Source: Tubiluchus corallicola (taxonomy: Eukaryota > Priapulida > Priapulimorpha > Priapulimorphida > Tubiluchidae). From it: DNA of 42,500 nucleotides. Made by a program: the position numbers and the translations under genes. Positions 9,739 through 20,022 of this stretch are shown here, one piece after another (the stretch's first letter is position 1; every line of letters starts with the position of its first letter). The notes under the pieces are model-generated. The model was not told the origin of the DNA, searched no databases, and was given only the letters and a program-made list of their open reading frames with translations. Location: NCBI GenBank assembly GCA_030141605.1, contig JAQGDQ010000575.1:1-42500 (forward strand). The letters are read 5' to 3'.

Positions 9739-12700
9739 TCAACCTTTCCCGACACATTTCTGCCAGCCAAGGCCACCGCAGGCCGCAGAGATTATGAAGT
9801 AGATGATGACCTGTGAAAATAAAATGGCCGCAAGAGGTCAAACTACAAAAAGATATTCCAGTTGCTTGACAAAAGAGTCAATGTACATTATGTAGATACA
9901 TTATTAAAGTTATTTCACTTCTGTTATTATATGTTCACGTTGCTATTGGTTAATCTACTAACGTTACTTTAACATGACATTAATCTACTAATGTTACATT
10001 GGCGTAACATTAATCTACTAACGCTACATTAACGTGACATTAACCTACTAACGTGACATTAATCTACTAATGCTACATTAATGTGACATTAATCTAGTAA
10101 CGTTAATTATTTCTTTTTATCCCCCTCCCAGCTGTTATTTCCAGGCTACATCTGAATTTGAATTGCCTCTTAGATGACCTTACATAAGTCTGGCTTCTTT
10201 AGGTTCACCCAACTACAGAATTTTGTCAAGTTTGAGTTGAACTGTTATCTTATGTTATACATCTACAGTTAAGCAGGATGCAAATTGTAATTTGTTACAG
10301 TAAATTCATTTGAACAAAGTGAAATGCAAAACGCAATAAAAGTTAGAAAAACTCCAATCTGGTAGAAATACTAAGTAGTTCAGCTGGTCAGTCAGTCATC
10401 ATCGCAAGCAGTGCTGTAACCTTGACTGACATGCGAAACAGTTTGGAGTACATAAAGTTAATGTTCATGATCATCCATAATTTTTGCGTGCGGCACTTGT
10501 TCTAAGTGGCATCTTGGTGAACATATTTGTTCATGAATTCAGAAGTATTGGACAATGAAGGAGGAAACATTATCATCTATTCGCACTTTGAAATATACAC
10601 ATTCTTTTATTAAGTATGAACACAGGTGGGTGGGGAGGAAGCAAAATGCTTTGACCACAAAATAAACCTGTCTATTTCAACGGATTAAAGGACAAAATCA
10701 ACAGATTTTCACATGCAGCTCAAAAAACTCAATAAACTAAAGCTTTATGTCACTAATATGTAGTACTAAAAGCTAATTTTATAAACTAGAAAAATTCCAT
10801 GTTGGCTACTAGATATTGGTGACACAAAGCTTTAGTTTACTCAGATTTTTTGAGCTGTATGTGAAAATCTGTTGATTTTGTCCTTTAATCTATTGAAATA
10901 GACACTAAATAATCCACTAAACTAAAGCTTTATGTCACCAATATGTAGTACTAAAAAGCTAATTTTATAAACTAGAAAAATTCCATATTGACTGCTAGAT
11001 GTAGCTATTTTAAGGGTTGAAGACACAGGTCATCCGTCAAGAAGCTAAAGGAAGTTCTCATGATACATTTCCAATTTGTAAAAAAATATGCAGAAAACTA
11101 GGAGTGCTGAAATCATAGTTTAATAAAGATAATTTACATTACTTCATCAATAAGTTTTTAACAATCTTTTTTTGAGTTACTGATTCATGCTGGGATTGTA
11201 AACTTTTGATAAACACGTTCATCTGCTTGACTGCTGGTGAGAATTATTTCAATTATTATGAATTTTCCTTTCGAAAAGTAAGAGTGGTAATAGCTTTTAC
11301 TACTTTATTCTGCACTTTTGATAAAACATGCTTCAAAGTTTGCTAACCTTTCCCTTTAAAAAGCAAGGTAACACCGACAAACACCAGTACTAGAATTGCA
11401 CACTGCACAGGTGTAAAATCAGCACACGACTTTCTAGATCAGGTGGTGCAGAAAAATGTGCCAAACTTTATATAATGTTGACAAACAAAAGTTTACAAAG
11501 TTTAAATTTGACAACACGGCATTAGAATACATTAGCTTTTGGCTGTGGCAATTACTAATTTATAACTTTAGTGATTTATAAGTTATGACTGAAAAGCTAT
11601 TGCATGTTAAAAAATTAAATGCCCGAACAATGTTAGCTGGTCATTGATTGAAAAGCAACCACTTTGACTTATAAAGTGCTCAGTAGATGGCAGCAAAATG
11701 AAAAAGAAATCATCCAGTTTACATCATGGTCACCACCACAGAAAATAAAACATTTTTAAGGATTTGTTATCAAGAAAAAAGTGGGACTTAACCCTCCGGA
11801 TAATGGTATCTTAAATTTCCTTAAAGAGAAAATATACGAAGGCAGCACAAAGGCATTCGATGCATAGGAAATAAATACAAAAATTGCTATGTGCTGGGAT
11901 GAAATATCTTTAGTGAAATGAAAAAATGTGTCACCAGCTGTTGGAAGAAATGCCTTTGTCTAGTTTGTAGTTAAAATGGTAGGCAGAGAGTACTTGCTGT
12001 AAATTTTAGCAAGAGTAACTCACAAATTTTTTCCAAAATTTTTGTTGTTTATACAAAAGTGTATGCAGCATTAGTGTGGTAATTTTCGAGCAATTCCATT
12101 GTTTTCTTGTCATAACATCATAATGAAAACGTTGGTACATTCCTTTCTGCCACCTGATATTTACCGTGACTATATGAAAAACTGAAGTACTTACTAAGAC
12201 AACAACAATGATGATGATGGTCAATTTGATGTTCTTCAAAAACATGGAATGAGCCAATGTCCTGCTGGACTTCTTGAAGGTAACCGACTGCAAAAAATGG
12301 TAAAATTGTGCAGAATCTGTGGATTTCACAGTTCAAGTTTTTGACAAATGAGAAAAGAACTTTACTTGACAGTGGTTACAGTGAAACAGCAAATCAACAG
12401 CCTATTAAATCTTTTAAAAAGCAGAATACAGAAAACTATAATAGCAAAAAGGAGACAGCATCATTTTGTGACAAAATACCTTATTCAAAGTGTTTGTCAG
12501 CAGTACAGTATTCGTTAAATAATCATTCTTTTCAATTAATCCCACCTCATCAACATTTTAAACCACCTAGAAGCAGCTTTCACAGTGGGATTCACCTATC
12601 CACTTTCTGATCAGAATTGCCTTTACTTAACTTTGGCCTTTAAGTCCCCATGGCCTCTTGGCTATTATCCTTACTCAAAAATTCACAATTTATAACCACA

Positions 12701-15700
12701 CTAATGAATTTCAATCGTTTACAAATCAGATTTTATAAATCATTTATAAAATTCTAATCATAATTTGAATACCGGAGCTGAAAGTTCTTTGATGGTCAAA
12801 TATATTATGACAGTATAATAACAAGCTAAAAATTTGATGTAAAAAACTCAAGAACAATGGGTAGAAAAAGAGCTTGTTGAAGGGTGAACTTCCACCCACT
12901 GTATCAAATATAACTGTGACATAACCGTAGACGTAACTGTGCATTGCAAGAGAAAGTTAAAGGACAAGAAAACTGAATTCTTACAAACAGCTAAAAATTT
13001 GTCTTGAAATTTCATATCACCTACATGCTGTGCTATTGCATAGAGTTTGCATCAGCAATAACACTGTATAAAACTTGTAAGCTTAAACTCCAACACTGAC
13101 AGTTGGATGCGGCCATTTCAACAGTCCGTCGTTGAGTAAGAAATTGAAGCAAATTCAGTGAAGTTGAAGACAGTTTGAAGATATAATCAGAACATTTGTA
13201 GCACACACTTCACTAAGTAAGTAAAAAAGTATAAACTACTTTATCTTATCAATAAGATGAACATTATCCTTTTTGGTGAGCCAGTGGTGCACACTGGGAT
13301 GGTGACACAGTGATGTTTTCCAGCTGGAGCAATTTAAATTACTAAGAATTTTTTTCAGTTACATAAGTCTTTCAAATAGACAATCAACATGCTAAGTAAC
13401 ATAGCTTTGTGTAGAAACTTTTTTTGGAACTGCCTTTCGTTTTCCTTCAACTTACCGTATTCTCTAAATTTTCTGTCTTGTCTACCAGAAGCTCTAACCT
13501 CTCGCCTCTGGCTGCAATATTATCTGTAAAAATTTGCAAATAGCAGTTACAACCAAGCAAGCAGAAATATCAGTTTGTTTGTAAAAATACAATTCATTGA
13601 AGGAGAGTGGAAAAGGGCACATCAGATCCAAGTCTGAAATGAATTGTACGGTAATGATCACCCAGGCCAGTGATTTCCACCTTTTTCCACACATGCACCC
13701 TGTTTGAGATATATGAGAATCAAGGGTGTCCGCTCCAATGCTTCCAAAGGGAGGGGAGCAAAGGGACATACTCCTACTATCACAATTATAGCTTAGCATT
13801 ATCGCACCCTGGGCCCTCAGTGGGGGCTGGGTCTTGGAATCGCAGCAAAAGTCACACCAGTATTTTCGAACAAGTGCTTTAATATCTCATATCTTATAGT
13901 ATGAAGTCGTCCAACAAGGTAAACTGGATGCAAAACAAGAGGACGGAGAACTGAAGCAGCAAAGTGCTTGTAACTAGTTGACTGGTTGGCTGTACACTTG
14001 TACTGTACATGAACTGATATCACCTGAGACTGCTTGTTTTTGCCGCTGCAGCCTGCTGAAGACGTTAAACTTTCACTTTGTATCGATGGCTGTGATTCGT
14101 CTGAAGCTGTCACCGTTCGTAGTGACCGCTTGACCCCCGGGCCTGGCCCCTTACTACTGAGCAAGGCAGAGAACAAAAATTATCGAGTGCCGACACTCTT
14201 TAGGGAATTAATTATGAGGTTTTCACCCTAGGTTAGAAGGTCTCATCCAGGCGGGGGCAAATAACCTGTTTGTTCCCTCCCAGCAGACGCCTATGGTTAG
14301 AATATCATCCCCCTTTCCAGGTTATCTGATGCCAAAACAGCATTTCAAATAACATGCATGTGACATTGCAATTTTTACCTTTTCTGCATTAATACATAAC
14401 ACATTTACTTGGATCATTTTTATACTGGATTTTTGCAAATTTGGTAGCAATAAAATGTTGCTACATTTACAAACTTGAATAAGGTTCTAGTCTGATGTGC
14501 GACATTCAATAGTAAGATATCCTGTAAGTTATATACAACTTATAGGAACTGTAGTTTGTACAAAGAGTAATATTACAAAAGTTTCAGGCCTTAATCTGCA
14601 GTTTAATCCCTTCTGCATTGAAAATATAAAATTCTCTCTTGGAATATAATCCCTGCTGAGTTATATTAACTTACGTAGCTTAGTGTTACATATGAGCTAA
14701 AATTCCTCGTCGACAAGCAGTTTTTTGTTGTTTTTTTACGTACCGATATTCTTCACCATGATGCCCTTGAGGTCGTCAAGGTCGTGTTGAACACGTGACA
14801 CTGGATCCACTGGTCTAGAATCAGAGAAATACCTCTAAAAATAAAAAAAATCTAATTACAAGACAGGAAGGTAACCGTAGTTACAAATCTCAAGTCATCT
14901 GATGTGCAGAACTAAAAACATGCATACCTCTGACAACACTGTGTTTGAGAATCAGTAAAATTTATCCAGCAAAATATATCAACTATTCCAGCCACATTTG
15001 TCTCCATCAAATTGTAAATGGTACGATATAAAAAAGCCAGTTTCCCAAGTCGCACATACTGTATCATGAGACATGTTTGGTTAAACTTTTTTTATATGCA
15101 TGTAGTGCATCTAGTTTTCCGTCACATCAGCTTTTGGTCTGGAGTTCTGCTTAAATTACAGGCAGAAGTGGTATTTACTGCATACTAGATATGTTTCCAC
15201 AGACCCATGCAGCTTGTAAGACGAAATAAGGGCAAAAATGTTGGTGGTTTTCTGCTAAAAAAATCTGTTTTTTAACGCGTTCACAAACATTGTCAAAACA
15301 TGCTCAAAATTTGAAGATTTTCTGAGAGAAAATGCCAGATCTGAGCTTTTTTCGTTCACTTAAAGCGCCACAGCTATCACACTTTACCAAACACCACTGG
15401 CAGTCAAGGACAAGAGCTGACATGAAACAGAGACAAATTGATAATACTACACTTTTAAAATATAAAATTGACAAACCTTGTGGGTCACAAACTAATCACT
15501 ATAGTAAGGGCTAATCAATTAAAATTCCTGTTGATGTTACATCAAACTAATGCATGCTAAAAGAGTAGACAACAGAAGCCAAACAGCAAGGTAATGGATT
15601 CCAGTGATGATTTAACAAAATCTAGTAAAACTATGTTGTAATTGATCTGCATACAAAGTAGCACACTAGACGTTTAAGTCGTATTTTTATACATACACTT

Positions 15701-18700
15701 TTTATTTGCTATTGTGAAATATGCGAAATATGAAGTGTCATGCATATAAATATGTAAAACAGAAGCACTTCGTCTCTGCAAGTTGCTTATACAAAGACTC
15801 CGGCTTTTTATTTATTTTTACTTCCACTTGACTGTGATGAAGTCGTTTATATATATATATATTAAGTAGACCTTATTTATTTATCTGCTGAGAAAATTTT
15901 AAAAGATACACGTGTGTACATCTCTCATACCATTTGACCTGCTAAGACTTTGGAAAATTCTGTATTGAAAGCAAATGCGAGAGCAGTCTCTGCTCGCGGT
16001 CCAAACATTGTTTGAAATCTCTTCTTTATTTCTTGAAGAAATAAGAAAGCTCTAGATCTCTCAAACTCCTGGAAAGTTAGAATAACAAAATATACTAAAA
16101 GCATAAGAAAACCCTTTACTTACATAACGCTAAAAAAATTCTTTTGAATTTGAAATTTTATATCACCTACATACTCATTGAAAAAATAATGGTAGCACAC
16201 CTCTTCGCTAACTAAACAAAAATATAAATTACAGTTATACCTCCGTTTTCGAACGTCTCCGTACTCGTACAAATCGGTTTTCGACCAGAAAATTCGAGCT
16301 GAAATTGTCTCCGCTCTCGACCAGAATTTCGATACTCGACCAACCGCCAAACACGTGATGAACACATGCGCGGCGAGCCGAGCATAACCGACCGCACCCG
16401 AGAGTAGTCACGCACAAGATTTGAATTGCCTAATATCACTAAGCGCTTTCTATTCTTATTTTTCTCCGCTTTTTCGTGCAGGAACAATTATGCTTTTCTT
16501 TCAAAGTAATTCTATTATGTTTTTCTTATCAATTATATCGTATCTACAGTTTGAATAAATATTTTTGCATTACGATACTTCGTTTTAGTAATACTTTACA
16601 GTTCATTTGGTGCTTGAGAACGGATTATTTGCTTTTACATTATTTCTTATGAGAATAAATGATTCGGTGCTCAACCAAATCGGTTTTCAAACACTTTTTA
16701 GGAACGAATTATGGTCGAAAACAGAGGTACTACTGTACTGTATCTTAGCAAAAAATAAAATAAAAAATAAGTTTTTTGGTGAATCAGTAGTGTACCCTGG
16801 GAAGGTCAGTAACATTTTAGCAGCTGACCTGATAATTAAGTGCAAAGAATTTCCTTTTCTAATTACAAAAGTTTTTCAAGCAGGCACGTGTAATGCTAAG
16901 TAATACAGTGTTCCCTCGCTACTTCACGGTCCGTTTATCGTGGACTTGCTGTTTCACGGGTTTTCAAATATGTTAATGTAAAATATTTATCGCGGTATTT
17001 TTGCTGTTTCGCGATACTTCTTCTAAAGTATTTTTGCACATGCGTACTACGTATTGTACGGTAATGTATAGATTTGATGAATTTTGCATAAAAAATCACA
17101 AAATGTATAAAAATATATCAAAAATATTAATTCTAACATTAAAAGAATATTATAAATCATAAAAATTACCATTTACAGTAAATAGGTGTATTTATACGGC
17201 AGATGAATACACACCAAAAAGAAATGTAGTACTTGCGCCCGCTTGAGATACGGGAAAGGGTTATGTATAAGAGCGGGGGAGGGTTTATAAAGACTTAAAA
17301 TAAGGTATAACTACTAAAATAAGTATAGCATCCCTACTTCGCAGAAATTCACTTATCGCGGGTGGGCCTGGAACGGAACACCCACGATAAGTGAGGAACA
17401 CTGTATAACTTTGCGTCGAAAGATTTTTGTGACATAGTTTAAAATTGCCTTTTCTTCTCCTTTAATGAAATATGAAGAAAAAACTGCCAAAGCAAATAAA
17501 AACAAAACGAAATTATTTCAGCCAGAACATTTTAACATAAACATAAGATTGCAGCGAACTTTTCAATGTATAATAACACTAAATCAATAAAGAAATGCTA
17601 AATAAAAGCTTTATATTATAATTTGTTTGCTGTTGACACACAAAAAATGAACAAAAAATATTGTTAAAATGTAAGTTTTTGATACAAACAAGAAAAGAAA
17701 CAAATCAAGACTGCAACATGGAAATATAGCATCGAGCAGCTACCAAGATTTACTGTTTATGCTTAATCAAACTGTCAGAAAAAGTAAAAATACCAGTTGA
17801 ATAAAATGAAAAGGCACTTAGAAAAAGTAAGCATGTAGGCAACTTAAAGGAAGACAGGATGATTTTTCATATATCACCACATTTTTAAATCCTATAAAAG
17901 TATACACTTTAACACAATTAATACTGCAAAAGTATTTCTGATAATTACATAATAGATTAAAAACTTAATTAACGATGGGCGAGCCCAACTATTGATGACA
18001 TCACAAAGTAACATAACTTTCAAAAGCAAAAATATTCCACGAGCGTGTTGCACATGTTTGCGAAAGAAAAAATTGAAGTACAGTGCTACTGTAAGATATT
18101 CAGTATGTTGTACTAAAACTAGGCAAATTTTGAGATAGAAATTCATATTTCAAATATACCGCTGTGTTCACACATGAGCTGTCGAATGTGTGTAGTTCGT
18201 CACAATCTGAACTGAGAGGTACAGCATCTGGTTTTTGTGCAATGCTTTTTGAAATGCAGGCGCTAGTGCCCATCTAACTAGCGAATGGCAAAATGCATGA
18301 AACAGCAAAATATTAGTGGCGCAAAAGCAAAATTGTGTTTGTGTGGCAATAATTCTTTTACGTAAGTCATTTTTGAAAAAATAGTATGTTTACTTTCAAA
18401 ATTTTGAAGAGTAGATTGTTTTGGCCTACAGTTTAAGATTGGGTCCGGTTTTGGTTTAAGTAAACCATATTTAATACAGCATAAGTTTAGAGTTAAATTT
18501 TTTTTAACTCACAAACGGACAAATTTTTTAAACTGGCTATTTATTTTAATTTTTATTTGATATACTTACATCATCTTTTTTAAAGCTAAACTTTTTAAGC
18601 AGACAAAAACAGACAAAGTTTTCTGTAAATGACCAGTTATGATAATGTACTTACATCATCTGTTATGCACATGTATATGATTTTATCCTCACATAGATAA

Positions 18701-19343
18701 TGAAACAGATAGCTGAAACAAAACAAAGTGACGTGTGAAATAAGATTTTGTCTGTAATTAAATTTCCATTGAGAAATTAGTAATCTTTTGTACAAGTTCA
18801 AAAACACAAGCATGCATTTGAAACTGCAGTGCAGTAACCAAACTGTATTCTGTTTCATCTGGTATTGCACACAGATAAAAAGTACGGAAGACAAGCTTTC
18901 ATAGTTATGCAACATTAATATTGGTATAAAATACTAGTCTTATGTTACAGTAGAATACTTTACAACTTCACATAATGTCTAGCGTCTACTGTTTCCATGA
19001 CAACGGAACTAACTACAGCCGATCATCATGACCTAACACTATGCGAATGCAATGCTAGACTACAACATAAACTCCAACACCTGCTAACTCAGTTTAAGTA
19101 AAAATTTGATTAATTAATTTATTAATTTTTAACAAATCAGGAGCTTGTGTAAAGACTATAGATCAATGATATTCATCATTTCACTAAAGTTTTTTACCTA
19201 GCATGTGAATATGTTAACTTCCCGTTCTCTGGAGGAATTTTTGCTAGAATTTGTTCTGTGACTTCAGAAAAGTTCCCTGCACAAGAGGCATGTTTAGCGA
19301 GGACGGTCACCCCACGAGCGACAACCCCGTATAATATCGGCAT
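9739..19343 (-). CDS. VAMP7: Vesicle-associated membrane protein 7 (longin R-SNARE), 7 coding exons, complete
   Basis: Minus-strand exons 19343-19198, 18712-18655, 16068-15931, 14834-14744, 13523-13456, 12287-12195 and 9810-9739 join in phase to 221 codons plus stop; human VAMP7 has 220 aa. It is a tail-anchored R-SNARE for fusion with late endosomes, lysosomes and the plasma membrane. The longin domain spans residues 1 to about 120: MPILYGVVARGVTVLAKHAS at the start, YLFHYLCEDKIIYMCITDD (50-68), then FERSRAFLFLQEIKKRFQT (70-88). The SNARE motif follows (about 125-180), with DDLKGIMVKNI before the zero-layer Arg at 150 in AARGERLELL. The membrane anchor (about 189-208) is KLTIIIIVVVL joined to VIIYFIISAA, and the tail CGGLGWQKCVGKG resembles the human CGGFTWPSCVKK. 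All splice sites are GT/AG. It is divergent from UCHL3 (679 bp between the ATGs) and convergent with RRP8. Confidence 0.96.
9951..10107. repeat. 30-bp minisatellite (VAMP7 intron 6)
   Basis: Tandem units begin TAATCTACTAACGTTAC and end in GACAT. Full 30-bp units start at 9951, 9981, 10011 and 10060. A 19-bp truncated unit lies at 10041-10059 and a partial unit starts at 10090. Units differ by a few transitions. Confidence 0.85.
10670..11006. mobile_element. Foldback element: inverted repeat plus a third, direct partial copy
   Basis: About 90 bp at 10670-10759 is nearly the reverse complement of 10813-10903, with a loop of about 53 bp; the arms include CAACAGATTTTCACATGCAG and CTGTATGTGAAAATCTGTTG. 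After the right arm, 10919-11006 repeats the inner left arm plus the loop (about 10735-10812) in direct orientation. No coding frame is present. It looks like a non-autonomous foldback or hairpin transposon in VAMP7 intron 6. Confidence 0.75.
12957..13440 (+). repeat. Interspersed repeat X, copy A (VAMP7 intron 5)
   Basis: The copy starts TTAAAGGACAAGAAAACTGA and contains GAAATTTCATATCACCTACA, CACACTTCACTAAGTAAGTA, TTATCAATAAGATGAA, TTTTTGGTGAGCCAGTGGTG and ATGCTAAGTAACATAG in order. The same ordered blocks occur at 20811-21312 and, interrupted, at 16096-17460. It ends about 15 bp from the splice donor of VAMP7 exon 5. No reading frame of note. Confidence 0.8.
13524..14743 (-). other. VAMP7 intron 4, with a GC-richer patch
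   Basis: The part at about 13800-14330 is richer in G and C than its surroundings and holds open frames on both strands (minus 14176-13817, plus 14034-14231). I recognise neither product. The patch may be a decayed transposon. No terminal repeats were found by eye. Confidence 0.4.
16232..16735. mobile_element. Tigger/pogo-like MITE 2, nested in repeat X
   Basis: A 504-bp element with inverted ends: left CAGTTATACCTCCGTTTTCG, right (reverse complement) CAGTAGTACCTCTGTTTTCG. The flanking TA lies at 16230-16231 and 16736-16737. Similarity between the ends seems to extend further in (AATCGGTTTTCGACC left, AAATCGGTTTTCAAAC right). There is no transposase. The empty site is preserved in repeat X copy B, which confirms the boundaries. 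Confidence 0.85.
16906..17403. mobile_element. Tigger/pogo-like MITE 3, nested in repeat X
   Basis: A 498-bp element with ends CAGTGTTCCCTCGCTACTTC and, reverse-complemented, CAGTGTTCCTCACTTATCGT, flanked by TA at 16904-16905 and 17404-17405. The interior repeats the phrases TTCACGG, TATCGCGG and CACGATAAG. There is no transposase frame. Its termini differ from those of MITEs 1 and 2 beyond the shared CAG start, so it is a separate family. Confidence 0.85.
17892..18461 (+). repeat. Interspersed repeat Y, copy 1 (VAMP7 intron 2)
   Basis: About 570 bp matching 40299-40859 in the same orientation. Shared blocks include TAGATTAAAAACTTAATTAA, AAAATATTCCACGAGCGTGT, TGTGTAGTTCGTCACAA, TGCAGGCGCTA and GGGTCCGGTTTTG. 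Several short insertions and deletions separate the copies. No inverted ends or coding frame were recognised. Confidence 0.85.
18462..18654 (-). other. End of VAMP7 intron 2 next to the exon 2 donor
   Basis: AT-rich intron sequence up to the GTAAGT donor of exon 2 at 18654-18649. Nothing else is seen. Confidence 0.5.
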
Positions 19344-20022
19344 CTTGTCAGGTTTGCATGTATATGAGAACTAAAAATACGTAATTATCTGATCAATATA
19401 CATGTACAGTAAACTAAAATTCTATAGAATCTGATATAAAATGACAGATTTTAACAGTGATCTCTACAGAATTATTGAAAACAAAAATAATGAACTGTGC
19501 AATCACATGACAATACCATTAATATTACAAATTACAATGTAAAAAAAACATCTGATACAGCCTCGTGGTTTGAAACATAGACCTTTCTCTAAATGATGAC
19601 GAAAGGTAAAAGACATCATACTCAGTCATACAGTAATTGTTTTAAGCACAACGCAGGTAGCCAGGCCAACTTAACAATGAAACCTGGCTAACTGGTGACA
19701 GAACTAAAAAGTACACAAATAAACAATTGCACTGCTCTAAAAATAGCAGACTGTTACTAGCAAGTTTACTAAAAATAATGCATTTATTAGCAAGTTTACG
19801 GTCAACTTTAAAATGAAAATACTGACTACAACTAACGTAGATGAAAACCTACATCAATAATAAAGTTTTACCAGACTATTACACTACAGTATCATTCTTG
19901 TGCTGTTATTTATCAGTCTCGTGACTTCAGACGTATTGCCATCTAGCGGCAAGTGTAAGAAAATTTTTGTTGCCGGCGTTCATCACGTTTTGCAGTTTTC
20001 GTTAAAATTTGTTTTTACAAAA
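19344..20022. promoter_or_regulatory. Shared intergenic region, divergent VAMP7/UCHL3 promoters
   Basis: 679 bp between the start codons of two head-to-head genes, so it should contain both promoters. The UCHL3-proximal part (about 19890-20022) is less AT-rich and holds CCATCTAGCGGCAAG at 19939-19953, 70-84 bp before the ATG. No TATA box is convincing. Confidence 0.55.

Larger units (their letters stand above)
16096..17460 (+). repeat. Interspersed repeat X, copy C, split by two nested transposons (VAMP7 intron 2)
   Basis: The repeat X blocks appear in the order found in copies A and B, but interrupted at 16232-16735 and 16906-17403 by two TIR elements. With these and one TA of each duplication removed, the flanks rejoin as AAATTACTGTATCTTA and AAGTAATAACTTTGCG, which align with copies A and B. 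It begins about 28 bp upstream of VAMP7 exon 3. Confidence 0.8.

Noticed and set aside
13817-14231. Overlapping frames on both strands (119 and 65 codons) in VAMP7 intron 4
   Set aside because: No recognisable domain; openness is explained by a local GC-richer patch that may be a transposon remnant.
16607-16903. 98-codon plus frame
   Set aside because: Crosses the junction of MITE 2 and repeat X, so it is an accident of insertion.
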